From positions 1-64,000 of the forward strand of contig JAGAUD010000030.1 of NCBI GenBank assembly GCA_017620975.1: DNA of 64,000 nucleotides, given 5' to 3'. The notes below the pieces were generated by a model. That model was not told where the DNA came from. It saw only the letters and a list, made by a program, of their open reading frames with translations, and did not search any database. The DNA comes from Lachnospiraceae bacterium. GTDB taxonomy: Bacteria > Bacillota_A > Clostridia > Lachnospirales > Lachnospiraceae. Shown here one piece after another: positions 32,224 through 42,110 of the stretch. Position numbers and translations under genes: made by a program. How positions within the stretch are numbered: position 1 is the stretch's first letter; the number at the start of each line of letters is the position of its first letter.

Positions 32224-33284
32224 CAATTATTTTATTCGTTCTGATCTTTGGGGTGGTGGTGATCTCACATGAATTCGGACATTTTCTGCTGGCTAAGGCC
32301 AATGGGATTCATGTGGTTGAATTTTCCGTAGGTATGGGGCCTACCATAGCGTCTTTCAAGAAAGGGGATACGATTTATTCCCTGAAGCTTTTGCCAATTG
32401 GCGGAGCCTGTATGTTTGAGGGGGAGGACGGGCTGAAGACAGAGAATAATGAGTCAGGTAAAGGCTCGTTCCTGGAGGCAAATGTCTGGTCCAGGATATC
32501 CTGTGTATTGGCAGGACCTATCTTCAACTTCCTGCTGGCATTCATCGTGGCACTGATTATGGTCAATATGGTGATTACAGATGAGGATGCAGCTTTTCGT
32601 GATGTGGTGATTACAGATGTATTAGAGGCGAGCCCGGCTGAGGCTGCCGGTTTGGCTTCCGGTGACAGAATCATTTCCATCGACGGAGATAAGACATACC
32701 TCTACGAGGATATTTACCTGTTTACTCTGACCACAGACGGCGATGAGGTACCTGTGGTCTATGAAAGAGACGGCGAAAAGTATGAGACGACGCTGACGCC
32801 TTCCTATGATGCGGAATCCGGCAGATTTCTCATGGGCGTTACCTTCACAGAACCGGCAGAAATTACATTCAAGGACTCTGTGAAATATGCTTTTTACGAG
32901 ATGCGATATTCGTCCAGATCAGTGATCAAGAGCCTGGGAATGCTGATACGCGGAAAAGTAGGAAGAGAGGATGTGGCCGGACCTGTGGGTATTGCGGCTG
33001 CAGTGGGAGAGACATACGAAAGCGCTAAGGAATATGGCTGGGATACGGTAATTCAGCAGATGCTGAACTTTATGCTGCTGCTGTCAGTGAACCTGGGTAT
33101 CCTGAATTTGCTTCCGCTGCCCGCTTTGGATGGCGGAAGGCTGGTATTTTTGCTGCTGGAACTGCTCCGGGGCAAACCTGTACCGGCAGATAAAGAAGGC
33201 ATGGTACACTTTATCGGATTGGTGTTCTTTATGATACTGATGGTGTTTGTGTTGTTTAATGATATTGTGAATATTTTTGGATAA
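32220..33284 (+). CDS. rseP: RIP zinc metalloprotease (site-2 protease)
   Basis: This 354-residue intramembrane protease has HEFGH (17-21) in the first helix and NLLPLPALDGGRL near residue 297 as the third zinc ligand. A PDZ domain lies around 125-195 between membrane segments. It cleaves membrane-bound anti-sigma factors or signal-peptide remnants. The GTG start overlaps the dxr stop. In many relatives ispG and polC follow, but here the next genes are a PP2C-like/kinase pair. Confidence 0.95.
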   Translation: MTIILFVLIFGVVVISHEFGHFLLAKANGIHVVEFSVGMGPTIASFKKGDTIYSLKLLPIGGACMFEGEDGLKTENNESGKGSFLEANVWSRISCVLAGPIFNFLLAFIVALIMVNMVITDEDAAFRDVVITDVLEASPAEAAGLASGDRIISIDGDKTYLYEDIYLFTLTTDGDEVPVVYERDGEKYETTLTPSYDAESGRFLMGVTFTEPAEITFKDSVKYAFYEMRYSSRSVIKSLGMLIRGKVGREDVAGPVGIAAAVGETYESAKEYGWDTVIQQMLNFMLLLSVNLGILNLLPLPALDGGRLVFLLLELLRGKPVPADKEGMVHFIGLVFFMILMVFVLFNDIVNIFG

Positions 33285-33317
33285 CTGATAATTGGCTTTA
33301 CCCGAAGGAAAATCTTG

Positions 33318-33352
33318 TCAGGTAGCTTTGTCTGTAAGGAGAAAGCTGCCTG
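33318..33352 (+). terminator. Hairpin behind rseP
   Basis: The stem TCAGGTAGCTTT / AAAGCTGCCTGA has one G-T pair. No T-run follows, so it may act as a transcript end stabiliser or weak terminator. Confidence 0.45.
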
Positions 33353-33492
33353 AGCATGGATTCGACAGTCGCAGTTGAGTTCTTATGGAATCTGCGGAAT
33401 ATCTTCCGAATTATTCCCTGAAATGAAAATTAATTTCATATTGTTATAAAGTTAGTGTAGATGAGCTATGTTCGAAACGAAAGGATGAATGC

Positions 33493-34191
33493 ATGAAATA
33501 CATCACCGGTTATGTAAGGCTTTCTGATGGCATCTCCCGGGACAGCATCTTGTTGCAGCAGATACGCTATGGCAGATGCAATGTAGTATTAGCTTGTGTC
33601 TGTGAGGGAGGCGTTATTGGAGCCAATGTGACAAAACAGATGAAGCTTTGGCTGGCTGAACGGGGAACGGATCTTTTTGGAAAGAAATCAGACTATAATA
33701 GGATAAGGAAAGAAATGGAACGTAAACTGTTACAGTGGCAGGCAGATGTGCAGATGCGGATGGCGACAGAAAAGCGCTTTGCTGCTCACAGCAAGCAGAA
33801 AACAGGAAATCTACAGGAAACGATGAAATCACAGGTGAATCTGTCGGGTATTCTGATCGTGGACCAGGAATGCTGGCTGCTGCAGGGCGGTGAAAGCTGT
33901 ATCTATCTGTTGAATAGGAAATTTCAGCGGACACACAGAAGCCTGCTCACTGAAGGATGTTCGGCAGACTGGCAAGTGACGGAAGGACGAATTCAAAAGA
34001 ATGTGGGCATCTTGCTTGGCAGGAAAGCTTTTTTGCAGGGGATCTCCAAAGAGGTTATGCTGCAGTGCCTGGCAGCACAGGATATTGAGAGAGAGGGGCA
34101 GATAGACAGGCGGCTTGCGGAGATGGCGGAAGAAAGCCGCAGGCAGGGGTATGAGAGCGAGTGCAGCGGGGTGTATATTAAGAGTATGTGA
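33493..34191 (+). CDS. Degenerate PP2C-like protein
   Basis: This 232-residue soluble protein is not recognised by strong motifs, but its layout follows the PP2C Ser/Thr phosphatase fold. A VVLACVCEGGVIGANV segment (CEGG at 37-40) stands where PP2C has the metal-binding DGxGG. SGILIVDQECWLLQGGESC (GESC at 132-136) stands where PP2C has GDSR. Both Asp positions are Glu, and the later metal-binding DG/DN motif is not obvious. It precedes a Ser/Thr kinase gene by 18 bases. It may be a pseudophosphatase or a divergent phosphatase controlling that kinase. The PP2C relation is my inference. Confidence 0.55.
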   Translation: MKYITGYVRLSDGISRDSILLQQIRYGRCNVVLACVCEGGVIGANVTKQMKLWLAERGTDLFGKKSDYNRIRKEMERKLLQWQADVQMRMATEKRFAAHSKQKTGNLQETMKSQVNLSGILIVDQECWLLQGGESCIYLLNRKFQRTHRSLLTEGCSADWQVTEGRIQKNVGILLGRKAFLQGISKEVMLQCLAAQDIEREGQIDRRLAEMAEESRRQGYESECSGVYIKSM

Positions 34192-34209
34192 TGCAGGAGA
34201 AGGATGGGG

Positions 34210-35100
34210 ATGAAAGACAAACAGTTATTACAGGAGATGCTGGCAGCAAGAGGCTATGAACTGTGTGAAAAGGCAGGAGAAGGTGCCACTTCACACGTGT
34301 ACAAAATCTTTGAGAAGGTAAGTGGACAATATTTTGCCTGCAAAGTCAGCGAAAAGACAGAGTGGCTGTTGCCGGAATCAGAACTTCTGCAAAGCCTGGA
34401 GCATCCTCTGTTTCCCGGATGGAAGGATTACTGGGAGGAAGCGGGGGTAGGCTTTCTGATCATGGAATTTATCAGTGGAAGCAGTCTGGCAAAGTGTCTG
34501 AATAAAACCGGAAGTTTTACCCGGAAGGAGATGCTTCGAGTGGCGCTTGCCCTGGCAGACGGGCTGGGATATCTGCACGAACGGAAACCTGCAGTGATTT
34601 ACCGCGACCTGAAACCGGAAAATGTCATCTTGCAGCCTAACGGCAAAGTAAGATTGACTGATCTTGGAGCAGCAGCTGTGCCGCAAGGCTGGAAAGCCGG
34701 CACACCGGGATATGCAGCACCGGAAATGAAGATTTCAGGAGAAAACGCAGGAGAACGCGCTAAGCCTGTACCAGCCAGTGATATTTATGCTCTGGGCGTG
34801 GTCATGCATCAAATGCTGACAGGATGTCGGCCCGGTAAACATAATCAGGAACTGCTTTCTGCCAGAAAGTATAACCGGGGGATATCACCGGGAGTAGTGG
34901 ATATCATATGGCGTTGTACCAGACCTTGCCCGGAAGAGAGGATTCAGGGGATGAGAGAACTGATGAGGGAACTGGGGGCTTATTATAATAGAAATAAGCT
35001 GCAGATGATGAGGCATGAATGGAAGGCAATGCGAAAAAGAAAAGGGGGAATTGTGTATGAGAAGAATGTTTGGGAGAGTGATTATGGGAATGATCTGTAG
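34210..35100 (+). CDS. Short Hanks-type Ser/Thr protein kinase
   Basis: This 296-residue protein is a complete kinase domain without a membrane helix or PASTA repeats. It has the Gly loop GEGATSHV (23-30), the catalytic Lys45, YRDLKPEN (131-138), a DLG metal motif (151-153, in place of DFG), and GTPGYAAPE (164-172). The YRD in place of HRD is a known variation. ATG 34210 fits the AGGAG site better than ATG 34204. It is co-transcribed with the PP2C-like gene and should be cytosolic. Substrates are unknown. Confidence 0.88.
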   Translation: MKDKQLLQEMLAARGYELCEKAGEGATSHVYKIFEKVSGQYFACKVSEKTEWLLPESELLQSLEHPLFPGWKDYWEEAGVGFLIMEFISGSSLAKCLNKTGSFTRKEMLRVALALADGLGYLHERKPAVIYRDLKPENVILQPNGKVRLTDLGAAAVPQGWKAGTPGYAAPEMKISGENAGERAKPVPASDIYALGVVMHQMLTGCRPGKHNQELLSARKYNRGISPGVVDIIWRCTRPCPEERIQGMRELMRELGAYYNRNKLQMMRHEWKAMRKRKGGIVYEKNVWESDYGNDL

Positions 35101-35309
35101 ATCATGATTGTGCGAGAATCTGTTGAGTAGATAGGTCGTGGAGATGATAAGTACACCTGGGGTATGCTTTTCATGCATTCAAAATAAGTTGCCTGCCTGG
35201 ATGCTTTGTGTTAAGATAGTTATGTAAGGTTATCGGCAGTATGCGGAGGATGCAGTTAAATGGCAAAAACAAGTGAATTTGTGGTTAGGAATGCTTCCGG
35301 GGTGGCTCT

Positions 35310-36857
35310 ATGAAGCTGGAGCGGTCAAGGAATGCAATCCGGAATGTGTCTTTTGGTTTGGTAGCTAAGATTGGGGCAATTTTCTTCCCGTTTTTGAGCC
35401 GTACGGTGTTCATTCATACACTTGGGGAAGCGTATCTGGGGCTGAACAGCCTGTTTGCATCGGTTCTGACTGTGCTCAATCTGGCAGAACTGGGGTTTGG
35501 AAGTGCAATTGTATTCTGTATGTATCGACCTGTTGCGGAAGATGATCATGAGACAATCAATGCACTTTTGCATTATTACAGGAGAATCTATCGATATATT
35601 GGGCTTGTAATACTGGGAATAGGGCTGTTGCTTGTTCCTTTTTTGCCGTATCTTGTGAATGGGTCCTGTCCGCCGGATATTAATCTGACAGTGGTATACC
35701 TGGTATTTTTGGGAAATACGGTGATGAGTTATTTCCTGTTCGGATATCGCATGGCTCTGATTACCGCTTTTCAGCGGGAGGATCTTATAAGCAAGGTGGA
35801 TTTCTTTATTTCGGGCATCATATGTGGTCTTCAGATTACGATTTTGCTGACGGTGAGGAATTATTATGTTTATCTGCTGGTGCTGCCGCTTTCTACCATT
35901 ATTAATAATATCAGGACGCTGCTCATTTCAAGATGGAAGTTTTCGCAGTATTCGCCGCAAAGTGGGCTTTCTGCTAAGCAGAAGGAGATTATTAAGGAGA
36001 AGGTCAGCGGGTTGATGATCAGCAAGGTCAGCGCAGCTTCCCGCAATTCTTTGGACAGTATCTTTATAGCCATGTTCATGGGACTGGTGGCTACGGCAAA
36101 ATATACCAATTATTGCTATGTAATGCATTCCATTGTTGCAGCACTGAGAGTTTTGACAGATGCTGTGACCGGCGGTGTGGGCAACAGTGTGGTACTGGAA
36201 AGTGCGGAAAAGAATTATCATGATATGCAACGTATGAATTTCCTGTATATGTGGCTCACCGGATGGTGTACGATTTGCCTGTTGTGTATGTACCAGCCTT
36301 TTATGGAGATATGGGCGGGGAAAAAAGGAATGCTCCCTATGAGCGTAGTGTCATTGATCTGTGTTTATTTTTATTTCCTGAAAATGGGAGATGTCCGGAA
36401 TATTTATGAGCAGGCGAAGGGCATCTGGTGGGAAAACAGATTTCGGGCGATTGCCGAGACTGTTGGAAATCTGTTTTTGAATTTCTGGCTGGGAAGATGG
36501 TTCGGGGTACATGGGATTATAGCGGCTACCCTGGTTGTACTCTTTTTTATTGATTTTTGTTATGGATCCAGAAATATCTACAGGCACTATTTTAAGACAG
36601 AGAAGATATCGGAGTATTACAGTAGCCACATTTTCTATGGACTGGCAACGGTGGCAGCAGGAGTCGTAACCTACATCATCTGTGAAATGCTGGAAGGCGG
36701 CATAACGGGGCTGATTGCAAGGATGGTTGTGTGCGTGGTAGTGCCCAATATTTTGTACTGGCTGATATACAGAAGAACAGAAATTTATGAGGAAACGATG
36801 CCCTGGCTGTTTGGGAAGATGTTCCGTCTGGCAAAAGAGATGAAAGCTAACCTTTGA
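35310..36857 (+). CDS. Oligosaccharide flippase family protein (Wzx-like)
   Basis: This 515-residue membrane protein has 12-14 hydrophobic segments. The N-terminal pattern (AIRNVSFGLVAKIGAIFFPF, then RTVFIHTLGEAYLGLNSLF) is typical of polysaccharide biosynthesis flippases that move lipid-linked sugars across the membrane. No glycosyltransferases or polymerase flank it, so it is an orphan relative to a capsule cluster. A long leader of about 200 bases before it shows no clear gene. A consensus promoter for the next operon overlaps its stop codon. Confidence 0.85.
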   Translation: MKLERSRNAIRNVSFGLVAKIGAIFFPFLSRTVFIHTLGEAYLGLNSLFASVLTVLNLAELGFGSAIVFCMYRPVAEDDHETINALLHYYRRIYRYIGLVILGIGLLLVPFLPYLVNGSCPPDINLTVVYLVFLGNTVMSYFLFGYRMALITAFQREDLISKVDFFISGIICGLQITILLTVRNYYVYLLVLPLSTIINNIRTLLISRWKFSQYSPQSGLSAKQKEIIKEKVSGLMISKVSAASRNSLDSIFIAMFMGLVATAKYTNYCYVMHSIVAALRVLTDAVTGGVGNSVVLESAEKNYHDMQRMNFLYMWLTGWCTICLLCMYQPFMEIWAGKKGMLPMSVVSLICVYFYFLKMGDVRNIYEQAKGIWWENRFRAIAETVGNLFLNFWLGRWFGVHGIIAATLVVLFFIDFCYGSRNIYRHYFKTEKISEYYSSHIFYGLATVAAGVVTYIICEMLEGGITGLIARMVVCVVVPNILYWLIYRRTEIYEETMPWLFGKMFRLAKEMKANL

Positions 36858-36882
36858 CTTTAATGGTAAAAGAATATATAAT
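36854..36882 (+). promoter_or_regulatory. Promoter of the apt-rel-hemZ run
   Basis: TTGACT (36854-36859), a 17-base spacer and perfect TATAAT (36877-36882), 87 bases upstream of apt. It overlaps the flippase stop codon. Confidence 0.8.
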
Positions 36883-36968
36883 GTAGCATAGCGGAAGGAA
36901 ATCAAGGTGCAGGTAATTTGATTTCTGACAGGATAAACGGTCTTGATTGCCGTAGAAAGAAGGATATT

Positions 36969-37493
36969 ATGAAAAGATTAGAAGAGTATGTAAGAAGCAT
37001 TCCGGATTTCCCGGAGGAAGGAATTATTTTTCGTGATGTTACCAGTGTTCTGCAGGATGCAGACGGATTGCACCTTGCCATCGATACCATGCAGGAGAAA
37101 ATCGCTGACTTGGAATATGATGTTGTAGTAGGTCCGGAGTCAAGAGGATTTATTTTTGGAACACCGATTGCATATAATAACAGGAAGCCTTTCGTATTGA
37201 TTAGAAAGAAAGGCAAGCTTCCTTGTGAGACCGTGGAGATGACCTATGATCTGGAATATGGTCAGGCTACCATCGAGATGCACAAGGACAGCATCAAGCC
37301 GGGACAGAAGGTTCTGATCGTGGATGACCTGATTGCTACCGGCGGTACTACAGAAGCTATGATCAAGCTGGTAGAGGAGCTTGGCGGTGAAGTGGTAGGA
37401 GTTGTAGTTTTGATAGAGCTTGCAGGGCTGAAGGGACGCGAGAAGATCCAGAATTATCGTTTGGAATCAGCCATCTGCTATGAAGGGAAATAA
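36969..37493 (+). CDS. apt: Adenine phosphoribosyltransferase
   Basis: This 174-residue type I phosphoribosyltransferase salvages adenine to AMP with PRPP. The PRPP-binding motif VLIVDDLIATGGTT lies near residues 118-131. GPESRGFIFG and the flexible-loop region RKKGKLPCETV are typical of Apt. ATG 36969 has AGAAGGA upstream; the open frame from 36918 is longer than needed. apt directly before rel is a conserved Firmicutes order. Confidence 0.96.
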   Translation: MKRLEEYVRSIPDFPEEGIIFRDVTSVLQDADGLHLAIDTMQEKIADLEYDVVVGPESRGFIFGTPIAYNNRKPFVLIRKKGKLPCETVEMTYDLEYGQATIEMHKDSIKPGQKVLIVDDLIATGGTTEAMIKLVEELGGEVVGVVVLIELAGLKGREKIQNYRLESAICYEGK

Positions 37494-37532
37494 GAGGGCA
37501 GGTGTTACCTGGCCCGGAAATTGGTGCAGCTT

Positions 37533-39839
37533 ATGACAGAAGAAAAGAAGGACGATATTTTTGATGATGGCATGATAAGTAAATTACAGGAATTTATGGC
37601 TCCTGAGCAGTTGTATCAGGACCTTATTGAGCGTGTTCGGAAATATCATCCCAGTGATGATATCACCATGATTTCCAAGGCTTATCAGATTGCCGGTGAG
37701 GCACATAAAAATCAGTTCCGCAAATCGGGCGAGCCATATATCATTCATCCGTTGAATGTGGCAATTATTCTGGCAGATCTGGAGCTGGATAAAGAGACTA
37801 TCGTAGCGGGTATCCTGCATGATGTAGTTGAGGATACCATCATGACAGAGGAGGATTTGATCAGGGAGTTCGGCGAAGATGTGGCACAGTTGGTAGATGG
37901 TGTCACCAAGCTGGAGAAGATTCCGTTGACAAGGGGAACGGATCAGTCGGAAGTGAAGCTGCAGATGCAGGCAGAAAATCTGCGAAAGATGTTCTTGGCG
38001 ATGGCTAAGGATATCCGCGTTATTATGATCAAGTTGGCGGATCGCCTTCATAATATGCGTACCTTGAAATATCAGAAGCCGGAGAGCCAGCAACGTATCG
38101 CTCAGGAGACACTGGAGATTTATTGTCCCATTGCGCAGCGTCTCGGTATCAGTAAAATAAAAGTAGAACTGGATGATCTGTCTTTAAAATATTTGGAACC
38201 GGATGTGTATTATGATCTGGTAGATAAAATTGCAGTGCGCCGGAGCGTTCGTGAAAAATATATTCAGAGTATTGTGGATGAGGTAAGCGAGCATATCAGA
38301 AGCGCCGGAATTAAGGCCAAGGTAGATGGCCGTGTAAAGCACTTTTTCAGCATTTATAAGAAGATGAAGAATCAGAATAAGACGTTGGATCAGATTTATG
38401 ACCTGTTTGCCGTGCGTATTATTGTGGATTCGGTGAAAGACTGTTATGCAGCTTTGGGTGTTATCCATGAAATGTATAAGCCCATTCCGGGTCGTTTCAA
38501 GGATTATATTGCTATGCCAAAGCCCAATATGTACCAGTCTCTTCATACTACACTGATTGGCGGCAGCGGTCAGCCCTTTGAGATTCAGATTCGGACTTTT
38601 GAAATGCATAAGGCAGCAGAATACGGTATTGCTGCCCATTGGAAATATAAGGAGGCTTCTGACGGTAAGAAGCCCGAGGTACAGGAAGAAGAAAAGCTGG
38701 TATGGCTGCGCCAGATTCTGGAATGGCAGCGTGACATGGCAGATAATAAGGAATTCATGAATCTGTTAAAAGGTGATTTGGATCTTTTTTCGGATGATGT
38801 CTATTGCTTTACCCCAACGGGTGAGGTCAAGAATCTGCCGGCAGGCTCCACGCCGATAGACTTTGCTTACTGCATCCATTCGGCTGTGGGGAATAAAATG
38901 GTGGGAGCCAGAGTGAATGGCAAGCTGGTCACCATCGATTATGAGATCAAGAACGGTGATCGGATCGAAATCATCACTTCCCAGAATTCCAAGGGACCCA
39001 GCCGTGACTGGCTGAATGTGGTGAAGAGTACTCAGGCTAAGAATAAGATTAATCAGTGGTTCCGTAATGAGCTGAAGGAAGATAATATCATTAAAGGAAA
39101 GGAATTGCTTTCCACCTATTGCAAGACGAAATCCATCAATCTGTCCAATCTGCTCAAGCAGGAGTATATGGAAGCAGTCATGCGTAAGTATGGCTTCAGG
39201 GACTGGGATTCTGTGTTGGCGGCCATCGGGCATGGCGGCCTGAAAGAAGGCCAGATCGTCAATAAGATGTCAGAATTGTACGAACGCGACCACAAACGGG
39301 AATTGACCAATGAAGAAGTATTGGCAAGTATCGCGCAGTCGAATGAGACCGCTGCTGCCAAACCTGCCACGATGAAGTCCAAGAGCGGCATCGTGGTAAA
39401 AGGAATTGCTGATCTGTCAGTACGGTTCTCCAAGTGCTGTTCACCGGTACCGGGGGATGAAATCGTGGGCTTCGTCACCAGAGGACGCGGCGTATCTATT
39501 CACAGAACGGATTGTATCAATGTCCTCAATCTGCCGGAACTGGAGCGTGCCCGCCTGATTGATGCGGAGTGGCAGGTACCTGATAAGACTGTCCAGGAAA
39601 AGTATGTAGCGGAAATCAAGATTTTTGCCAACAATCGTAATGGTCTGCTGGCAGATATTTCCAAAGCACTGACTGAGAAGAATATTAATATCCTGTCCAT
39701 GAATACCAGAACCAGTAAGCAGGGTCTGGCGACGCTGCAGACGACGTTTGAGATTTCAAGCAGAGAAGAATTGAACAGGGTCATTGACAAGATACAGGGT
39801 ATTGAAAGTGTAATTGATATAGAAAGGACGACAGGCTGA
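37533..39839 (+). CDS. rel: Bifunctional (p)ppGpp synthetase/hydrolase
   Basis: This 768-residue stringent-response enzyme has an HD hydrolase domain with HDVVED (96-101), a RelA/SpoT synthetase domain (about 230-360; FKDYIAMPKPNMYQSLHTT), a TGS domain (about 390-450; VYCFTPTGEVKNLPAGSTPI), a zinc-finger-like CCSPVPGD segment, and a C-terminal ACT domain (about 690-768). Both catalytic halves look intact, so it should make and degrade (p)ppGpp. ATG 37533 is chosen; two weaker upstream starts (37521 TTG, 37524 GTG) are possible. The next gene overlaps its stop. Confidence 0.96.
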   Translation: MTEEKKDDIFDDGMISKLQEFMAPEQLYQDLIERVRKYHPSDDITMISKAYQIAGEAHKNQFRKSGEPYIIHPLNVAIILADLELDKETIVAGILHDVVEDTIMTEEDLIREFGEDVAQLVDGVTKLEKIPLTRGTDQSEVKLQMQAENLRKMFLAMAKDIRVIMIKLADRLHNMRTLKYQKPESQQRIAQETLEIYCPIAQRLGISKIKVELDDLSLKYLEPDVYYDLVDKIAVRRSVREKYIQSIVDEVSEHIRSAGIKAKVDGRVKHFFSIYKKMKNQNKTLDQIYDLFAVRIIVDSVKDCYAALGVIHEMYKPIPGRFKDYIAMPKPNMYQSLHTTLIGGSGQPFEIQIRTFEMHKAAEYGIAAHWKYKEASDGKKPEVQEEEKLVWLRQILEWQRDMADNKEFMNLLKGDLDLFSDDVYCFTPTGEVKNLPAGSTPIDFAYCIHSAVGNKMVGARVNGKLVTIDYEIKNGDRIEIITSQNSKGPSRDWLNVVKSTQAKNKINQWFRNELKEDNIIKGKELLSTYCKTKSINLSNLLKQEYMEAVMRKYGFRDWDSVLAAIGHGGLKEGQIVNKMSELYERDHKRELTNEEVLASIAQSNETAAAKPATMKSKSGIVVKGIADLSVRFSKCCSPVPGDEIVGFVTRGRGVSIHRTDCINVLNLPELERARLIDAEWQVPDKTVQEKYVAEIKIFANNRNGLLADISKALTEKNINILSMNTRTSKQGLATLQTTFEISSREELNRVIDKIQGIESVIDIERTTG

Positions 39840-40471
39840 TGGGAGAGATTAAGATCGGACGCATGGTGTTGGGGGTATGCCAGACCAACTGCTATTTTCT
39901 GTATAGAGAGGACAGTAAGGAGTGTATTTTTGTGGACCCGGCTGACCAGGGGGTCAATATATATAAGGCTATGACGAAAAATGGTTTTAAAATAGCAGCT
40001 GTTTTGCTGACGCATGGCCATTTTGACCATATTTGGGGTACGAAGGAATTGTGTGAGCTCTCAGGCGCAAAGCTTTACGCACTGGATGTGGAGAAAGAAG
40101 TGCTGCAGGATGCCCATAAAAATGTATCCTCCCAGGTGGGAAGAGCCTATACCACAGATGCAGACATTTATCTGAAAGACGGAGATGAAATGACCATTGC
40201 TGATATGACCTTTCAGGTGATTGCTACTCCGGGGCATACCGCAGGCGGATGCTGCTATTATTTTAAAGAAGCCGGTTTTCTGGTAAGCGGTGATACTTTG
40301 TTCCGGGATTCCGTGGGAAGGACAGATTTCCCAACAGGAAGCATGGGAACGTTGGTTCGGTCGATCAAAGAGAAGCTGTTCGTGCTGCCGGATGAGACGA
40401 AGGTCTATCCTGGACATGGCGACAATACGACTATTGGGCATGAGAAGATATATAATCCGTTCTGCCAGTAA
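39839..40471 (+). CDS. MBL fold hydrolase, glyoxalase II-like
   Basis: This 210-residue metallo-beta-lactamase fold protein has THGHFDH (zinc motif), GHTAGGCCYY, SGDTLFRDSVGRTDFP and PGHGDNTT. This set is typical of the YqgX/YcbL group of hydroxyacylglutathione-hydrolase-like proteins. The physiological thioester or other substrate is not known. It overlaps the rel stop by one base (TGATG), as in many Clostridia. Confidence 0.9.
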   Translation: MGEIKIGRMVLGVCQTNCYFLYREDSKECIFVDPADQGVNIYKAMTKNGFKIAAVLLTHGHFDHIWGTKELCELSGAKLYALDVEKEVLQDAHKNVSSQVGRAYTTDADIYLKDGDEMTIADMTFQVIATPGHTAGGCCYYFKEAGFLVSGDTLFRDSVGRTDFPTGSMGTLVRSIKEKLFVLPDETKVYPGHGDNTTIGHEKIYNPFCQ

Positions 40472-40583
40472 GGTCAGTAGCTTTTGAGAAATTATAGAGC
40501 AGGATAAGGTATGGGCAAGGGTAAAAGACATGGAAGAATCATGCTTTTGCACTTGCTCATTTGCGGAAAGTGAGTAAACGGTA

Positions 40584-42050
40584 ATGTTAGCAGTTTGGAT
40601 TGATAAAGCGAATTTTGAATATGATATACATTCTATCGTGAAGGCTTTTTATCCGGAGGAGACGGTGAAAGTGTTGACACCTGAAACCGGGGAGAAGAAG
40701 ATAGAGGAATATAAGGAGGATGTGAAGCTTCGGATTCTCCTTTGGGACGACGGCGCGCAAATGGAGGTGCAGGTGCCGGGCACAGAGGCGGTCAAAAACT
40801 TCGGCTGGCACTGGGACAGGCAGTGCGGTGATGCATACAAGGATTGTTTTAAACGTTTTCTCTATGAAAGCTTGAGCAATATTACCGGTAAGAAGCTTCC
40901 CTGGGGCAACCTGACGGGTATCCGCCCTACTAAGATTGCCTACGGCATGCTGGAAGAGGGGAAATCTGAGGACGAAATTTTATCTTATCTTGAAAAAAAG
41001 CATTTTGTAAGTGAGGAAAAAAGTAGGCTGAGTATCGATATAGCCCGACGCGAGAGGGAACTTTTGTCAGGCGTACATTATGTAGGAGGATACAGCTTAT
41101 ATATCGGAATTCCTTTTTGCCCTACAACTTGCCTGTATTGTTCCTTTACCTCCTATGCGATCGGTGCATACCGCAAGCAGGTAGATGATTATGTTGACAG
41201 CCTGATCAAAGAGATGGAATATGTGTCAAAGCGTTATGCGGGTAAAATTCTTGACAGTGTATATATCGGCGGTGGTACGCCCACCACTTTGGAAGCCCAT
41301 CAGTTAGACAGGTTGATTGGAAAGGTGAAAGAACTGTTTAATTTTAGTCAGGTGAAAGAATTTACGGTAGAGGCCGGTCGTCCGGACAGTGTCACAGAAG
41401 AAAAGCTTCAGGTGCTGTACCGTCATGGGGTGAGCCGTATCTCTATCAATCCTCAGACCATGAAGCAGGAGACGCTTGATCTCATCGGCAGAAGACATAC
41501 GATAGAGCAGGTGGTGGATGCCTATCAGATGGCCAGAAAGATTGGGTTTGACAATATTAATATGGACCTGATCCTCGGACTTCCGGGAGAGGGGGCGGAG
41601 GATGTGCAGCGTACTATTGACCGTGTAGTGGAACTGGCTCCTGACAGCCTGACGGTGCATTCTCTCGCGATCAAACGGGCCAGTCGCTTAAGCCGGTGGA
41701 TTCAGGAGAACGGCATCTCTGCGTTGAAGAATACAGACGAAACGATGGCCATAGCGGCAGCAGGGGCTGCCCGGCTTGGTATGGAGCCGTACTATCTCTA
41801 TCGCCAGAAGAATATGTCGGGCAATTTTGAAAATGTAGGTTATGCCCGGCCAGGCAAGTTCGGGCTATACAATATCCTGATTATGGAAGAGAAACAGACT
41901 ATTCTTGCTTTGGGGGCCGGAAGTATCACAAAAAGGGTATTTCCGGACGGCAGGATTGAAAGGTGCGATAATGTCAAAGAAGTGGCTCTGTATATAGAAA
42001 AAATCGACGAAATGATTGAGAGAAAACGAAGACTTTTAAGTGAATATTAA
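40584..42050 (+). CDS. hemZ: Coproporphyrinogen III dehydrogenase, HemZ type (radical SAM)
   Basis: This 488-residue radical SAM protein has CPTTCLYC (179-186), the CxxxCxxC cluster motif, followed by IGGGTPTTLEA and a GLPGEGAEDV segment. An N-terminal ~160-residue region (LPWGNLTGIRPTK) distinguishes HemZ from HemN. It is proposed to oxidise coproporphyrinogen III in heme synthesis; some HemZ-like proteins may have another radical SAM role. In related genomes hisS commonly follows; here hisS appears only at 63908. Confidence 0.92.
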   Translation: MLAVWIDKANFEYDIHSIVKAFYPEETVKVLTPETGEKKIEEYKEDVKLRILLWDDGAQMEVQVPGTEAVKNFGWHWDRQCGDAYKDCFKRFLYESLSNITGKKLPWGNLTGIRPTKIAYGMLEEGKSEDEILSYLEKKHFVSEEKSRLSIDIARRERELLSGVHYVGGYSLYIGIPFCPTTCLYCSFTSYAIGAYRKQVDDYVDSLIKEMEYVSKRYAGKILDSVYIGGGTPTTLEAHQLDRLIGKVKELFNFSQVKEFTVEAGRPDSVTEEKLQVLYRHGVSRISINPQTMKQETLDLIGRRHTIEQVVDAYQMARKIGFDNINMDLILGLPGEGAEDVQRTIDRVVELAPDSLTVHSLAIKRASRLSRWIQENGISALKNTDETMAIAAAGAARLGMEPYYLYRQKNMSGNFENVGYARPGKFGLYNILIMEEKQTILALGAGSITKRVFPDGRIERCDNVKEVALYIEKIDEMIERKRRLLSEY

Positions 42051-42068
42051 GATTGTCTAAGCTATAAA

Positions 42069-42106
42069 ATTGGCGGCAAGTAAGATTCATCTCACTTGCC
42101 GCCAAT
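42069..42106. terminator. Convergent terminator between hemZ and the GH4 gene
   Basis: A perfect 13-bp inverted repeat ATTGGCGGCAAGT / ACTTGCCGCCAAT with a 12-base loop. It marks the left edge of the island. Confidence 0.85.
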
Positions 42107-42110
42107 AGAA

